The notes: generated by a model not told the origin, from the sequence alone. 64,000 bases of DNA from Streptomyces shenzhenensis (GCF_003688995.1 NZ_PENI01000043.1:17020-81019); one strand, 5' to 3'; shown: positions 1 through 8,494, counted from the first letter of the stretch. Translations and numbers: made by a program.

Positions 1-60
1 CGCGACCGCGTCCAGGCTGGACGGTGAGCCGTCGACTCCCGCTACGACTGGTTTCTCCAT
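1..60 (-). CDS. Universal stress protein, N-terminus only (cut by window edge)
   Basis: The reverse strand reads ATG at 60 followed by an open frame to the window edge, encoding MEKPVVAGVDGSPSSLDAVA. The V-V-G-V-D-G-S-x-x-S pattern is the first beta strand and loop of the universal stress protein (UspA) fold, a cytoplasmic nucleotide-binding family. A good ribosome binding site (GGGAGG) lies 6 bases upstream. Only 20 residues are visible, so whether it has one or two Usp domains, and whether the ATP-binding G-2x-G-9x-G motif is present, cannot be judged. Confidence 0.75.
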   Translation of the reverse strand, partial: MEKPVVAGVDGSPSSLDAVA

Positions 61-323
61 GCCGTGCCTCCCTCGCCGGGTCGGCTGTGCGGCCGCCTGT
101 CCGGCTCGCGTCCATCCTCCGCCACCGTGCCGGGCAACGCATCGGAGGAACGGCCCCGCCGCAGCGGACAGGGCGGCGGAGCTGGAAGCTCATCTCGCAC
201 AGCGCGGAGGCTGGCCGGGCGCGCGTAACCTTACGTAGAGGGCTTCTGTAACCGGGCCCGATCCGTCTGAGCGCGCTGCTCTACCGGAACTGTCGACCGC
301 CGAGCGCTGAGGAGGTGAGCGGG

Positions 324-404
324 ATGAGTCCCTGCAGTAGTAGCGCCTGCACCTGTTCCCATTCCGTTGCACCCGAGGCGACCGGCGGGCAGACGGCCGT
401 CTGA
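324..404 (+). CDS. 26-residue cysteine-rich small peptide
   Basis: A very short frame starts at ATG 324 behind an almost ideal Shine-Dalgarno sequence, GAGGAGG at 309-315, with 8 bases of spacing. It ends at TGA 402-404. The peptide begins MSPCSSSACTCSHS and has three Cys and six Ser in its first 14 residues, then a plain Ala/Gly/Thr tail. I do not recognise it. A free-standing peptide, a RiPP-like precursor, or a leader peptide for the gene at 489 are all possible. No modification enzyme is seen nearby, and the strong RBS is the main reason to believe it is translated. Confidence 0.4.
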   Translation: MSPCSSSACTCSHSVAPEATGGQTAV

Positions 405-488
405 CGGCTGCCTCATCAAGAGGCCTGCGCAGCGCGGGGCTCGTCCGCCGCCGCGTGCCTTCGGGTGCCGTCCCGATAGAGGTACGCC

Positions 489-674
489 ATGACGATCACC
501 ATCACACTGCCCCGTATCCGAGTACCCACGGTCACCGAGCGTGACCTGCGTCGAGTGCTGTCGCTCGCCGAGCCCGCGATCATGGCCGTCGCTGACGCCT
601 GCGGGGCCGGTCTTCCTGTACGGATCGCGCTCGGGATCGGGCTGAAGATCGCGCAGCAGGCGTCGCGGTCCTGA
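489..674 (+). CDS. Small hypothetical protein, 61 aa
   Basis: Starts at ATG 489 with AGAGG a few bases upstream. Third codon positions are strongly G/C, as expected for a translated actinomycete gene. The sequence begins MTITITLPRIRVPTVTERDL, then has two amphipathic to hydrophobic helices (around residues 22-38 and 42-57). It lacks a signal peptide and known motifs. The function is not recognised. It lies 84 bases after the Cys-rich peptide frame on the same strand, so the two could be co-transcribed. Confidence 0.45.
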   Translation: MTITITLPRIRVPTVTERDLRRVLSLAEPAIMAVADACGAGLPVRIALGIGLKIAQQASRS

Positions 675-695
675 CCTGCGGCACCTATCGCCGGG

Positions 696-870
696 GTGAC
701 CGAGGGGGAGTTGTCGGAGGTGGCCGATGAGCGGTTCACCCATGGAGGAGGCCCGGCGCGCGGTCCGCCGGACGGCGCAGGCCAGGAGGACCGACTCGCC
801 GCCCTTGGCCTGGTCCTGAACGCCGTGGTCCTGCGGAGCGCCCGCTACCTGGACGCCGCCGCGCCGCGTC
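696..870 (+). pseudogene. Tn3-family transposase C-terminal remnant
   Basis: The plus-strand translation contains EDRLAALGLVLNAVVL followed by RYLDAA. This matches the well-known C-terminal segment of Tn3-family transposases, which usually reads ED-x-LGALGLV-x-N-x-x-x-LWNTRY-x-DAA. Upstream there is only a degraded stretch with no N-terminal or DDE region, and downstream the typical end of the protein is lost. I interpret it as a scar of a Tn3-type element. No terminal repeat was identified. Confidence 0.45.
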
Positions 871-1030
871 CGTACGTCCGGGTCTGTCCGGCGTGGTTCG
901 GTCCGCGCGGTCTCTGCCTCAGCGCCATCGCCGCCATCGTCGGCCGCGCACGGTGCATGGCCGCCCATGCCGAAGTGCCTTGATGAAACGCGAGATTGAA
1001 GAACGAGAAGTGCATGGGGTGGGCTGCCGG

Positions 1031-1062
1031 GCGCCGGACCACCCCCGGGGGTGGTCCGGCGC
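1031..1062 (-). terminator. Perfect 16-bp inverted repeat, terminator of the secreted-protein gene
   Basis: Positions 1031-1046 (GCGCCGGACCACCCCC) are exactly complementary to 1047-1062. The hairpin lies 22 bases past the stop codon of the minus-strand gene at 1085. No U-tract follows, which is common in Streptomyces terminators. Confidence 0.75.
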
Positions 1063-1084
1063 TGTGTGTCCGTGGGTGCGGTGT

Positions 1085-1864
1085 CTAGCGGACGTCGATG
1101 TAGTCGCCGGGCGCGTTGGTCGCGCCGGCGGTCGAGGAGCCTGCGTAGGCGAAGCGGTAGTAGCCGTCGGTGGAGGCGGTGACGGTGGTCTTGAGGGAGC
1201 CCGAGCTGCTGGACCTCGTGTTCTTGACGTGCACGTACTTGGTGGTTCCGGCCTTGCGGAACTGTAGGGTGACGGGCTGGCTGCCGTAGCCGATGTTCTT
1301 GTGGCTTTCCCAGTTCGCCCGGGTCAGGGTGCCGGTGACCGTGATGGTCCTGCCCTTCTTCACCGGCTCCGGGCTTGCGTCGGCGGTCAGCCTGGTGGCG
1401 CGCAGCACCTTGAAGGTCTTCGCGGGGTCGGTGAACCTGTAGTCGCCGTCGGCGCCGAGCGCGTAGGCCCACATTTTCCAGGTGCCCGCCTGCGCGTTCT
1501 TGGTCACGTCGAAGGGCCGGTCGGAGTTGCTCTTCAGCGTGAAGGTGCAGGTGTAGTTGGTCACGAGGTGCTGGCCGCAACTGGGGAGTGTGACACCCCA
1601 GTCGTTGTGGTTCACGTCCGTGCCGTGGTAGAGGATCCCGCCGGCGTCACTGATGCCGTTCGGGTCGGAGGCCGTGAACTTGACCGTCACGGATGTCCTG
1701 CCCGAAGAGCCCACCACGATGGACTTGCCGTTGTTGACGATCACGTCGGATATCCGGGTGTCGCCTTGTACGTCGTCGGCCGGAGCGGCCTGTACGGTCG
1801 GCAGGGCGAGAGCGGACAGGGCCAGGGCGCCGACAACAGCGGCCGCGGCGGAGCGGATACGCAT
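1085..1864 (-). CDS. Secreted protein with Ig-like beta-sandwich domains, 259 aa
   Basis: The frame is open further upstream, but ATG 1864 is chosen because it is preceded by a GGGGG RBS-like run and begins a classic Sec signal peptide: MRIRSAAAAVVGALALSALA, cleaved after VQA-A. The mature protein (about 230 residues) has an N-terminal domain rich in D, N, T and S strands and two Cys (in PSCGQH and YTCTF) that could form a disulfide. The C-terminal domain of about 100 residues begins RLTADASPEPVKKGRTITVT, typical of extracellular Ig-like modules in Streptomyces. It should act outside the cell. There are no catalytic motifs, so the role is unknown. It is monocistronic with its own terminator. 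Confidence 0.75.
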   Translation of the reverse strand: MRIRSAAAAVVGALALSALALPTVQAAPADDVQGDTRISDVIVNNGKSIVVGSSGRTSVTVKFTASDPNGISDAGGILYHGTDVNHNDWGVTLPSCGQHLVTNYTCTFTLKSNSDRPFDVTKNAQAGTWKMWAYALGADGDYRFTDPAKTFKVLRATRLTADASPEPVKKGRTITVTGTLTRANWESHKNIGYGSQPVTLQFRKAGTTKYVHVKNTRSSSSGSLKTTVTASTDGYYRFAYAGSSTAGATNAPGDYIDVR

Positions 1865-2300
1865 GATTACCCCCACATCAGGTGCGGTCCCGCCGAAAAT
1901 CCCCCCGGCGGGTGACGGTAGCGTCGTGACCACTGTGGAGTGGCTTTTCGTATCCCGGCGAGAGTCTGCCCACGACCGCTGACGGCTCGTCGACCGGCCG
2001 TTGCAGGACGCGGACATCGTCACCGTCCAATCCCGTTGGCGGCACTGCCCGTTCACGCGTATCCGATGCCCTGACGGCCCGGGAGCGGGCCCAGCCGCGC
2101 GCCCCGAGGCCGATCAGCGGGCCCTCCTGCCGCATCACCTTCGGACTCAACTCCCATGGCACCGTTCTTTCGTGATACTGCGCGAGGGGGGTCGAACGCG
2201 AAGTAGAGTGCGATGAAGGCGTCTTGGCCCTGACCTACCCAATCGGGCAGGTTTCGGACACTTCACGTCATTCATGGGTTTTCGGAGAAAGGTGCGTACT
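1865..2300. other. Intergenic region between divergent genes
   Basis: This 436-base stretch holds the promoters of the secreted protein (minus) and of the type III PKS (plus). Short open frames here on both strands lack convincing RBS or family signatures. I found no inverted repeat strong enough to call an operator. Confidence 0.5.
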
Positions 2301-3485
2301 GTGGGCGCCTACCTGTGCCCTCCGGCCGTGGTGCATGGCGAACATGTCGTAGAGACCGGCCAGATCCTGGCGGAGGTGCGAAGCCGGCATCCGCAGGCGC
2401 CGTGGCTGCCGCGGATCGACGGCATCGCCGCGAGTACGGGAATCGCCTCCCGCGGGTGGATGCTGCCGCTGGAGACAGCCGCGGCGCCCAGCAGCGGGAG
2501 CGGCCTGCGAACTCCCGCCGCCGGCCCGGCCCGTGAGGCACTGGCCCGCAGCGGGTTCACCGGCCAGGAGGTGGACCGCGTGATCGCCGAACTGGAGGCG
2601 ATACCGGCGCCGCAGACCATCCAGGAGCGAACCGCGCCTGCCTGGGCGGCCGTCCAGACGTACGGAGAGAGGGCAGCCCGTCGGGCCCTTGGGGCCGCCG
2701 GACTTGATGCCGCCGATGTCGACTGCCTGGTGACCAGTCACTCCACCACCCCTGCCCTGCCGGGGCTGGACCTGGCTCTGCTCAACCGCCTTCCGCTGCG
2801 TAGCGACGTGCTGCTGCTGCCGGCCACCCAGTGGGCCTGCATCGCCGGCACCCGATCGCTGGCGCTGGCGGCCGATCTGGTCGCCGTGGACCCCGACCGG
2901 GTGGTGCTGGTCGTGATATCCGAGGCGCTGAGCACCACCTACCAGCCCGCCGACGACACGCTGGAATCGCTCATCGTCCGGCTGCTGTTCGCGGATACCG
3001 CCGTCGCCGTGGTGGTCACAGGCCGCCCCAGAACGGAATCGGTCCTGCGGCTGGACGCGGCCTGGCACCACACTCTGCCCGGCACCGCGGACCTGCACCG
3101 GCTGGAGACTCGGGCCGACGGCACACATTTCGTGATGGACCGCCGTGGGCCGCGTGCAGTGCAGGAGACGGTTGCCGCGATGTGGAAGTGGCTGCGGGCG
3201 CGCCACCAGGACGACGGGCAGGCGTGGCATCCCGATCTGCTGCTCGCACATCCCGGTGGAACGCGGGTGCTGGAGTACATGGAGCAGACGATGCCCGACG
3301 GATGGCCGACGGGGCTCTTGGCCTACAGCCGGGACAGCTACACCACAGGTAACCGCGGCGGTGCCGCCGTACTCGACATACTGCGGCGCGCGCACGATGC
3401 CGGCCAGAAGACCGGCAGCCGCACGGTGCTGTACGCGGCTGCGCCTGGGTTGACCGCCACGGCCGTGGAGGGGGAGTGGCTGTAG
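2301..3485 (+). CDS. Type III polyketide synthase (chalcone/stilbene synthase-like)
   Basis: Chosen start is GTG 2301, because GGAGAAAGG at 2284-2292 is correctly spaced. The open frame extends back to ATG 2274 without an RBS. The 394-residue product has the thiolase fold of CoA-dependent condensing enzymes. The nucleophile Cys is in QWACIAG. The His and Asn partners are in LLAHPGGTRVLEYM and in YTTGNRGGAAVLDIL. The C-terminus APGLTATAVEGEW matches the family's terminal G-P-G-x-T-x-E motif. Such homodimers extend an acyl-CoA starter with malonyl-CoA and cyclise the chain. The insert around residues 45-75 and the overall length are slightly above the usual 350-390 residues. The active-site context (WACIAG rather than GCFAG or GC-x-GG) suggests a subfamily away from RppA. 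No tailoring enzyme is adjacent. Confidence 0.8.
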   Translation: MGAYLCPPAVVHGEHVVETGQILAEVRSRHPQAPWLPRIDGIAASTGIASRGWMLPLETAAAPSSGSGLRTPAAGPAREALARSGFTGQEVDRVIAELEAIPAPQTIQERTAPAWAAVQTYGERAARRALGAAGLDAADVDCLVTSHSTTPALPGLDLALLNRLPLRSDVLLLPATQWACIAGTRSLALAADLVAVDPDRVVLVVISEALSTTYQPADDTLESLIVRLLFADTAVAVVVTGRPRTESVLRLDAAWHHTLPGTADLHRLETRADGTHFVMDRRGPRAVQETVAAMWKWLRARHQDDGQAWHPDLLLAHPGGTRVLEYMEQTMPDGWPTGLLAYSRDSYTTGNRGGAAVLDILRRAHDAGQKTGSRTVLYAAAPGLTATAVEGEWL

Positions 3486-3518
3486 CCGAAGCTCGCCCCT
3501 CTCATCGCGGCACGGGAG

Positions 3519-5699
3519 TTATGCCTCCAGTTCCGCCCAGACGGCTTTGCCGGTGTTGGTCCACCGCACCCCCCAACGTGTGGTGAGCTTATGGACGACG
3601 TGCAGACCCCGCCCACCGTCGTCGAGCGGCTCACCGCGGCGCAGGCGCGGCCGGCCGTTGCCGGTGTCGCCGACCTCGCACGACAGACGGCTCCCGGCCT
3701 TCACCAGCCGTACCGTGACCGGTCCGGTGCCGAACCGCACGGCGTTGGTGACCAGTTCGCTGAGCACCAGCAGCGCACTGTCCCGGGCCTGGTCGCTGGT
3801 GTGCCATCGCCGCAGGAGGGGGGAGGCCAGGACGCGGGCGCGAGCGGCGGTGTCGTCGCGGGCGGGCAGCTGCCAGGTGGCGGTGTCCCGGCTGCGGCGG
3901 CCGGCCATACGGGCGAGGAGCAGGGTTATGTCGTCGCGCAGGCGCCCCTGCGGGGCCAGACCGGCGACCACGCGGCATGCGGCCTGCTGCAGATCGTCCC
4001 AGGGATGCACCTCGCGCACCACGTCCGTCAGCCGGCGGATGCCGTCGTCGATCGAGGCCGCCGGATCCTCCACCAGGCCGTCGGTGTAGAGGACGAGAAG
4101 GGAGCCGGGCGGCGCGGCGAACTCGTGCTCGTCGAACGGCTCCCGCACAGCGAACTCGGCTCCCAGCCCCGGGTGTGGTGGCGCCGTGACGGTCTCGGCG
4201 GACCCGTCGGGATGGACGAGGACGGGGGGCAGATGGCCGGCATTGGACATCACCACCCGGTGGTCGACCGGATCGTAGACCGCGATGCAGCACGTCGAGC
4301 CCAGCGCGCTGTATCCGGCCGCCAGACCCGTGTCCGTATCGTCCAGGAGCGTGACTGTCTCGTCCAGACGCTCCAGCACCTCCCCGGGGCCCAGCCCCGC
4401 CGACAGCAGCGCGCGGGCCTCCATGCTCAGCTGGCCCATGGCCGCCGCGGCCCCCAGACCGTGCCCGACAACGTCACCGACCACCAGGGCGGTGCGGTCA
4501 CCCGGTAGCGGAAAGCTGTTCACCCAGTCACCGCCTACGCCCGCACTGTCGGGGGTGGTGGGCTCGTAGACGCTGGCGACCTCGATGGTGTCGCTGCCGG
4601 CCCGCGGCAGCAGTCGGCGCTGCAGTGCCAGGACCTGGGCGTGCTCACGCTGATGCTGGCGGGCCAGGTCCACGTGACGGGCGGTCTTGGCCACGAGTTC
4701 TTGCAGGTCGAGCAGCTCGCCATCGAGGAAGGGGCGCTCCGGCCGCCGCCAGACCTGCGTCATGCCCAGCACGATGGGCCCCGGCGTGCCTTCCGGTCCG
4801 TCCACGACCAGCGGTATGCAGGCGACACTCACCGGCCGTTTGCCGGGCACCAGGGCGCGCACCAGCTGCGGATCGTTGAGCAGTGTCCGCTCGACCGCCG
4901 CACGGTCGGGAATGACGATGGCCTGCGGGATGTCGTCGCGCATGACCGCACCGGCCAGCAGACGGCTCGCTTCGCGGGGAAGGTTGTCCCCGGGGGTCAG
5001 GTACCCCTCGGGCCAGGCCCGGTCCGGCACCAGGGCCGCCCGTCTCAGCCGGATCCGCTCCTGCGCCTGCTCGGTGACCGCCTCGCCCGTCCATACGGCG
5101 TAATCGAGGTCGACGGCGGCCACGTCCCCCCATGCCAGCAGGGACTGGGCCAGGGACAACGCGGTCTCCCCGATGTCCAACGACGTTCCGATCGCGGTCG
5201 CGGAAGCGTACAGGTGCAGTCGCTTGGCCATGGCGATCAGGGAAACTGTCAGACCTTCCCGCGGTGGTGCGGCCGGCAGGATGCTCATCGAGACCACCAG
5301 CTCCGTCCCGTCGGCCCGCCGCAGACGCTGGACCCGGGCGACGTGTGCCTCTTGTGTCTCAAGGACCCGCTGCAACCGCTGTGTCACCGTCGGTACGTCC
5401 CCGGGTGGCAGCAGATCGGCGAAAACGGCCCCCGGTGCGACACTCACCCCCGCGAAAGGAGCAGCGTCCAGATTGCAGCTGGTGATCCTCAGATCCCGGT
5501 CGAGGCTGACCGCCCCGAGGATCTGTTCCCGGCCTCCGCTCTCCTGGCCGGCACCTGAAGGCCGACGGGCGTGGTGCTCGCCCGGTGGAGCGGCAGGGTC
5601 TTCCGCCGTCGGTGTTCCGGCTCTCGGGATGTAATCCGCCAGGGCGCCGCTGACCATGTCGAACGGCGAGGCGGAGGACGAGGAGGGTGTGGGGTCCAT
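3519..5699 (-). CDS. PAS-GAF-PP2C (SpoIIE-type) phosphatase with C-terminal HATPase domain
   Basis: A 726-residue cytosolic regulator. ATG 5699 follows GGGGGAGC; a GTG start at 5735 has no better signal. Domain order: PAS fold (about 50-155), GAF fold (about 165-345), PP2C/SpoIIE metal-dependent Ser/Thr phosphatase (about 365-580) with the metal-binding Asp in GVGGDW, GDVVGHG and LYTDGLVE, then an anti-sigma-factor type HATPase_c (about 600-726) with N-box LSELVTNAVRFG and G-box GGRGLHVV. Known relatives dephosphorylate anti-anti-sigma factors or act as both kinase and phosphatase in partner-switching control of alternative sigma factors. No STAS protein or sigma factor is adjacent, so the partner is elsewhere. 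It converges with the PKS gene, leaving a 33-base gap. Confidence 0.88.
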   Translation of the reverse strand: MDPTPSSSSASPFDMVSGALADYIPRAGTPTAEDPAAPPGEHHARRPSGAGQESGGREQILGAVSLDRDLRITSCNLDAAPFAGVSVAPGAVFADLLPPGDVPTVTQRLQRVLETQEAHVARVQRLRRADGTELVVSMSILPAAPPREGLTVSLIAMAKRLHLYASATAIGTSLDIGETALSLAQSLLAWGDVAAVDLDYAVWTGEAVTEQAQERIRLRRAALVPDRAWPEGYLTPGDNLPREASRLLAGAVMRDDIPQAIVIPDRAAVERTLLNDPQLVRALVPGKRPVSVACIPLVVDGPEGTPGPIVLGMTQVWRRPERPFLDGELLDLQELVAKTARHVDLARQHQREHAQVLALQRRLLPRAGSDTIEVASVYEPTTPDSAGVGGDWVNSFPLPGDRTALVVGDVVGHGLGAAAAMGQLSMEARALLSAGLGPGEVLERLDETVTLLDDTDTGLAAGYSALGSTCCIAVYDPVDHRVVMSNAGHLPPVLVHPDGSAETVTAPPHPGLGAEFAVREPFDEHEFAAPPGSLLVLYTDGLVEDPAASIDDGIRRLTDVVREVHPWDDLQQAACRVVAGLAPQGRLRDDITLLLARMAGRRSRDTATWQLPARDDTAARARVLASPLLRRWHTSDQARDSALLVLSELVTNAVRFGTGPVTVRLVKAGSRLSCEVGDTGNGRPRLRRGEPLDDGGRGLHVVHKLTTRWGVRWTNTGKAVWAELEA

Positions 5700-6311
5700 G
5701 CAGCTCCCCCGGCTCGCTGACTCCGGCACGCACACCTCATGAGTAACACAAATTCACGGCTCACCAAAGGGGCAAAGGTGAGTAAAGGAAGACAAGCGGC
5801 CGGTAACGGCGGCAACCTTGCGAGATGCTGCCGATCGGGTCCCCACCTGCGTGAACGCGGTCTCGGGGGTGGATTCCGTCACCGCCGGGTACGGGAGTTG
5901 CCGCCGTTGAGCGCGTGTGTCGTCTGCAGTGAAGCTGCTGCTGTGTACCGTGCCGTCGGCGAGGAGCCGAACGGGTTGCCTGGGCGGGCACTGCCTGCCT
6001 GGCCTCCGGGCTCGCCCCGTGCCGGTTCCGGGTGCTGCACGGGTGCCTGCGTGTGCTGTCCGGGCCCCGGGGGGTACGCGCCGAAGCCGCCGAAGTCCTG
6101 CTGTCGGCGACCGGATCGGCGGACACGGTCACCGGTCTGCTCGCCGACGTGTGGAGGTGGGAGCGGCCGGGGCCGGCGCGGTGCACGGTGGCGACACGCA
6201 CAGCCTCCGGGCAGCCACCGTGCGCCTGATACGCCTCCTGCCCCCTGTCGGCTGCGCCGGCGCGTATGCCCGGGCCCTGTTTCCGACGCACCATTGACTC
6301 TCCTACGACCA
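5700..6311. other. Long intergenic region, no confident gene
   Basis: About 610 bases separate the divergently transcribed phosphatase and TetR genes. Several overlapping frames are open on both strands because of the GC content, but none has a family signature or a good RBS. A Cys-rich stretch around 5915-6110 in the plus strand may be a decayed gene; I could not identify it. Confidence 0.5.
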
Positions 6312-6325
6312 TTAGGGTTTCCTAA
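6312..6325. promoter_or_regulatory. Inverted repeat operator candidate upstream of TetR gene
   Basis: TTAGG-GTTT-CCTAA forms a 5-bp inverted repeat ending 4 bases before the TetR start codon. A second overlapping pair, CCTA (6302) and TAGG (6313), extends the symmetry. The placement fits autorepression by the TetR protein it precedes; this is inference. Confidence 0.55.
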
Positions 6326-6329
6326 GAGC

Positions 6330-7001
6330 ATGAGAGAGGATCGGAGGCAGCTCCGGCGCAACGAAACCGTGCGGGAGATCCTGGACACCGCGCTCGAGGT
6401 CATGGCCGAAGAAGGCGTGGCCGGGCTGAGCATGGCCGAGACCGCCCGGCGTATGGGGATGCGGCCGCCTTCGCTCTACCAGTACTTTCCGTCCAAAACG
6501 GCCATTTACGATGCCCTCTTCGAGCGGGGAATGCGCGAGACGGTCGGCGTCCTGGAGCCCTACCGGGCCGAGCTGTCCCGCGATCCGCGCGGCGCGCTCC
6601 TGGCAGGCCAGCAGGCCACCGTCGCCTGGGCGATGGCCCATCCGGTACTGGCGCAACTGCTGTACTGGCGGCCCGTACCCGGATTCGAACCGACCCCCCG
6701 GGCCTTCGAACCCGCGGTGCGGCAGCTGGAACTCCTGCGCGCCGCCTTGCGGGCGGCCGTGCATGCCGGACAGCTCTCGCCCGCGGGCGCCGACGAGGAC
6801 GGAGTGGCCCTGTACACCTCTCTCACGGCCGGCGTCATCAGTCAGCAGCTCGCCAACGAGCCGTCCGCACCGGTCCAGGAGGGCCGCTTCACCCGGCTCA
6901 CACCGACGGCAGTGGACATGTTCTTCCACTTCTACGCCCCCGAGGAGAGCGAGTCCGATGACTCAGACCTACGTGGACGCCGCACGCCTGCCGCAGACTG
7001 A
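6330..7001 (+). CDS. TetR/AcrR family transcriptional regulator
   Basis: ATG 6330 gives a 223-residue protein starting MREDRRQLRRNETVREILDT. The frame is open far upstream, but the helix-turn-helix domain begins exactly here. Residues about 12-60 are the DNA-binding domain, with the hallmark GVAGLSMAETARRMGMRPPS and LYQYFPSKTAIYDALF. The remaining helices form the ligand-binding and dimerisation domain (WHG-like). It overlaps the start of the downstream mycothiol-dependent enzyme gene by 44 bases, so the two are likely translated together and the enzyme may act on the compound that is sensed. The inverted repeat at 6312-6325 is its probable operator. Confidence 0.88.
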   Translation: MREDRRQLRRNETVREILDTALEVMAEEGVAGLSMAETARRMGMRPPSLYQYFPSKTAIYDALFERGMRETVGVLEPYRAELSRDPRGALLAGQQATVAWAMAHPVLAQLLYWRPVPGFEPTPRAFEPAVRQLELLRAALRAAVHAGQLSPAGADEDGVALYTSLTAGVISQQLANEPSAPVQEGRFTRLTPTAVDMFFHFYAPEESESDDSDLRGRRTPAAD

Positions 7002-7752
7002 CCGTGACCGGTCGGCCCTGGTCGGCGAGGCAGAGGGCCGGGCGGCCATCAACGTACTCCAACAGCTCGGCGACGAGGACTGGCAGCGTCCCACCGACTG
7101 CGTGGAATGGGACGTCCGAACCCTGGTCTCCCACCTCGTCGCCCAGTGCGAGGACATCATCAGCCTGCCCACCATGCTGCGCCGGGAGATCACGGGAAGG
7201 CGCCGCCACTCGGGCAAAGGCCCCGTCGACGCCCATATGGCGGCGCAGGTCGCCGACCACACCGCCGCGTCCGGACCGGCGCTGGTCGCGCAGTTCGCAC
7301 TGCTGTGGCCCCGCGCCGTACGGGCCCGTGGGCGCCGGCCGGCGTTGATGCGCCGCGCCACGATCGAAAGCGGCCTGTCCACGGCGCCGCGGATGTCTGT
7401 CGGCCATCTCCTCGACACCATCTACAACCGTGACCTGTGGATGCACCGCCTCGACCTGGCACGGGCCACCGGGCAGTCCTTCGCGGTGGGCGACCACGAC
7501 CGGCACATCGTCGAACAGGCCGTCCGCGACCTGGCCCTGACCTGGTCCGAGGCGCCCTTCGCGCTGGAACTCACCGGGCCCGCGGGCGGCAGGTGGCTGA
7601 TCGGCCCTGGCGAGCCGACGGCGGTCGTCCGCGCGGACGCCGTCACCTATCTGCGCGCTCTGGCCGGACGCGACCCCGATGTGCCGTTGGAACTGGTGTC
7701 CGGATCCGAGCAGGCCCTGGCAGCCGCCCGTCGCGCCCGGGTCGTGTTCTGA
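6958..7752 (+). CDS. Maleylpyruvate isomerase family mycothiol-dependent enzyme (DinB-like fold)
   Basis: ATG 6958 lies inside the end of the TetR gene. The 264-residue protein has the four-helix DinB/MDMPI N-terminal fold. Metal-binding candidates are His in VRTLVSHLV and the RDLWMHRLDLARATG helix, where the family has E or D and then His. A C-terminal SCP2-like segment ends the protein (LELTGPAGGRWLIGPG, then ADAVTYLRALAGR). Members are mycothiol-dependent isomerases or transferases, often of unknown substrate, and are restricted to actinobacteria. Coupling to a TetR gene suggests a detoxification or aromatic-degradation role. Confidence 0.82.
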   Translation: MTQTYVDAARLPQTDRDRSALVGEAEGRAAINVLQQLGDEDWQRPTDCVEWDVRTLVSHLVAQCEDIISLPTMLRREITGRRRHSGKGPVDAHMAAQVADHTAASGPALVAQFALLWPRAVRARGRRPALMRRATIESGLSTAPRMSVGHLLDTIYNRDLWMHRLDLARATGQSFAVGDHDRHIVEQAVRDLALTWSEAPFALELTGPAGGRWLIGPGEPTAVVRADAVTYLRALAGRDPDVPLELVSGSEQALAAARRARVVF

Positions 7753-7837
7753 ACACCCGTACTGCGGCCGGCCGTCACGCCGAAGACGTCCGGTGCTCGC
7801 GCTCGGCGACGTACCGCCCGTGAGGCCGGGACCGTGT

Positions 7838-8428
7838 TCAGGAGGGTGCGGCGTGGGCTTTGAGGAGTCCTTCGACTCCGAGTAGGAAGGTTTCGCACAC
7901 CAGTTCCGGGTCGAAGAGACAGCCGGCGGCCATCGCGCCGTCGCGCATCATCACGAAGTGGCGGGCGGCGGGTTCGGCGGGTTTCTCCCGGATCTTGGCC
8001 AGGAGCCCGGTGACGGTGTCGAGGAACCATTGGCGGTGCGCGAGGACGGCCAGGTGCACCGGGTGATCGGGCTCGGGGTACTCGGCGACGGCGTTGAGGA
8101 AGGCGCACCCTCGGAAGCCGGGGGACCGGATGCCCTCGGCGATGTACGCACTGAGGGTCCGGATGGTGTCGGCGGCCGGAAGCCCGGCGGCGACGGCCGC
8201 GTCGGCCTGGCCGCGCATGGCTTGGTCGGCCTCGTTCAGGTAGGCGACGACAAGGGTCTCCTTGCTGGGGAAGTGGCGATAGAAGGTGGCCCGTGTCACC
8301 TGCGCTTCCGCGACGATGCGGTCGACGCCGACGGCGTGGATCCCTTCCGCGTAGAACACCCGGCCGGCCGTCCTGAGGAGCCGGGACCGGGCTTCGGACG
8401 GCCGGCTCTCGGATTCGCTGCGCACCAT
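7838..8428 (-). CDS. TetR/AcrR family transcriptional regulator
   Basis: A 196-residue protein starting MVRSESESRPSEARSRLL. The helix-turn-helix spans about residues 15-60, with GIHAVGVDRIVAEAQVTRAT and FYRHFPSKETLVVAYL. The C-terminal half (AYIAEGIRSPGFRGCAFLNA) matches TetR regulators with the conserved GC-x-F motif, which often control oxidoreductase or efflux genes. It is divergent from the membrane protein and oxidoreductase genes, and two near-identical palindromes lie in the 109-base gap. I infer repression of both directions. Confidence 0.88.
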   Translation of the reverse strand: MVRSESESRPSEARSRLLRTAGRVFYAEGIHAVGVDRIVAEAQVTRATFYRHFPSKETLVVAYLNEADQAMRGQADAAVAAGLPAADTIRTLSAYIAEGIRSPGFRGCAFLNAVAEYPEPDHPVHLAVLAHRQWFLDTVTGLLAKIREKPAEPAARHFVMMRDGAMAAGCLFDPELVCETFLLGVEGLLKAHAAPS

Positions 8429-8445
8429 GCGGCCATCCTAACGGG

Positions 8446-8459
8446 TAGAACGTTCGGTC
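8446..8459. promoter_or_regulatory. TetR operator candidate 1 (GAACGTTC palindrome)
   Basis: TAGAACGTTCGGTC contains the perfect 8-bp palindrome GAACGTTC at 8448-8455, a few bases from the TetR start codon. It is immediately followed by TTGACA at 8460-8465, a plausible -35 box for the rightward promoter. Confidence 0.7.
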
Positions 8460-8494
8460 TTGACAAGCTGCGATGCTCTTGCCAACCTACGGAA

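Noticed and set aside
231..1580. 449-codon minus-strand open frame over the secreted-protein gene
   Set aside because: It is a different-frame shadow of the signal-peptide gene at 1085-1864, is Arg/Pro-rich without domains, and results from high GC content.
5917..6297. 126-codon plus-strand frame between the phosphatase and TetR genes
   Set aside because: No RBS, no recognisable domain, and low-complexity Arg/Ala composition. Left as unassigned intergenic DNA.
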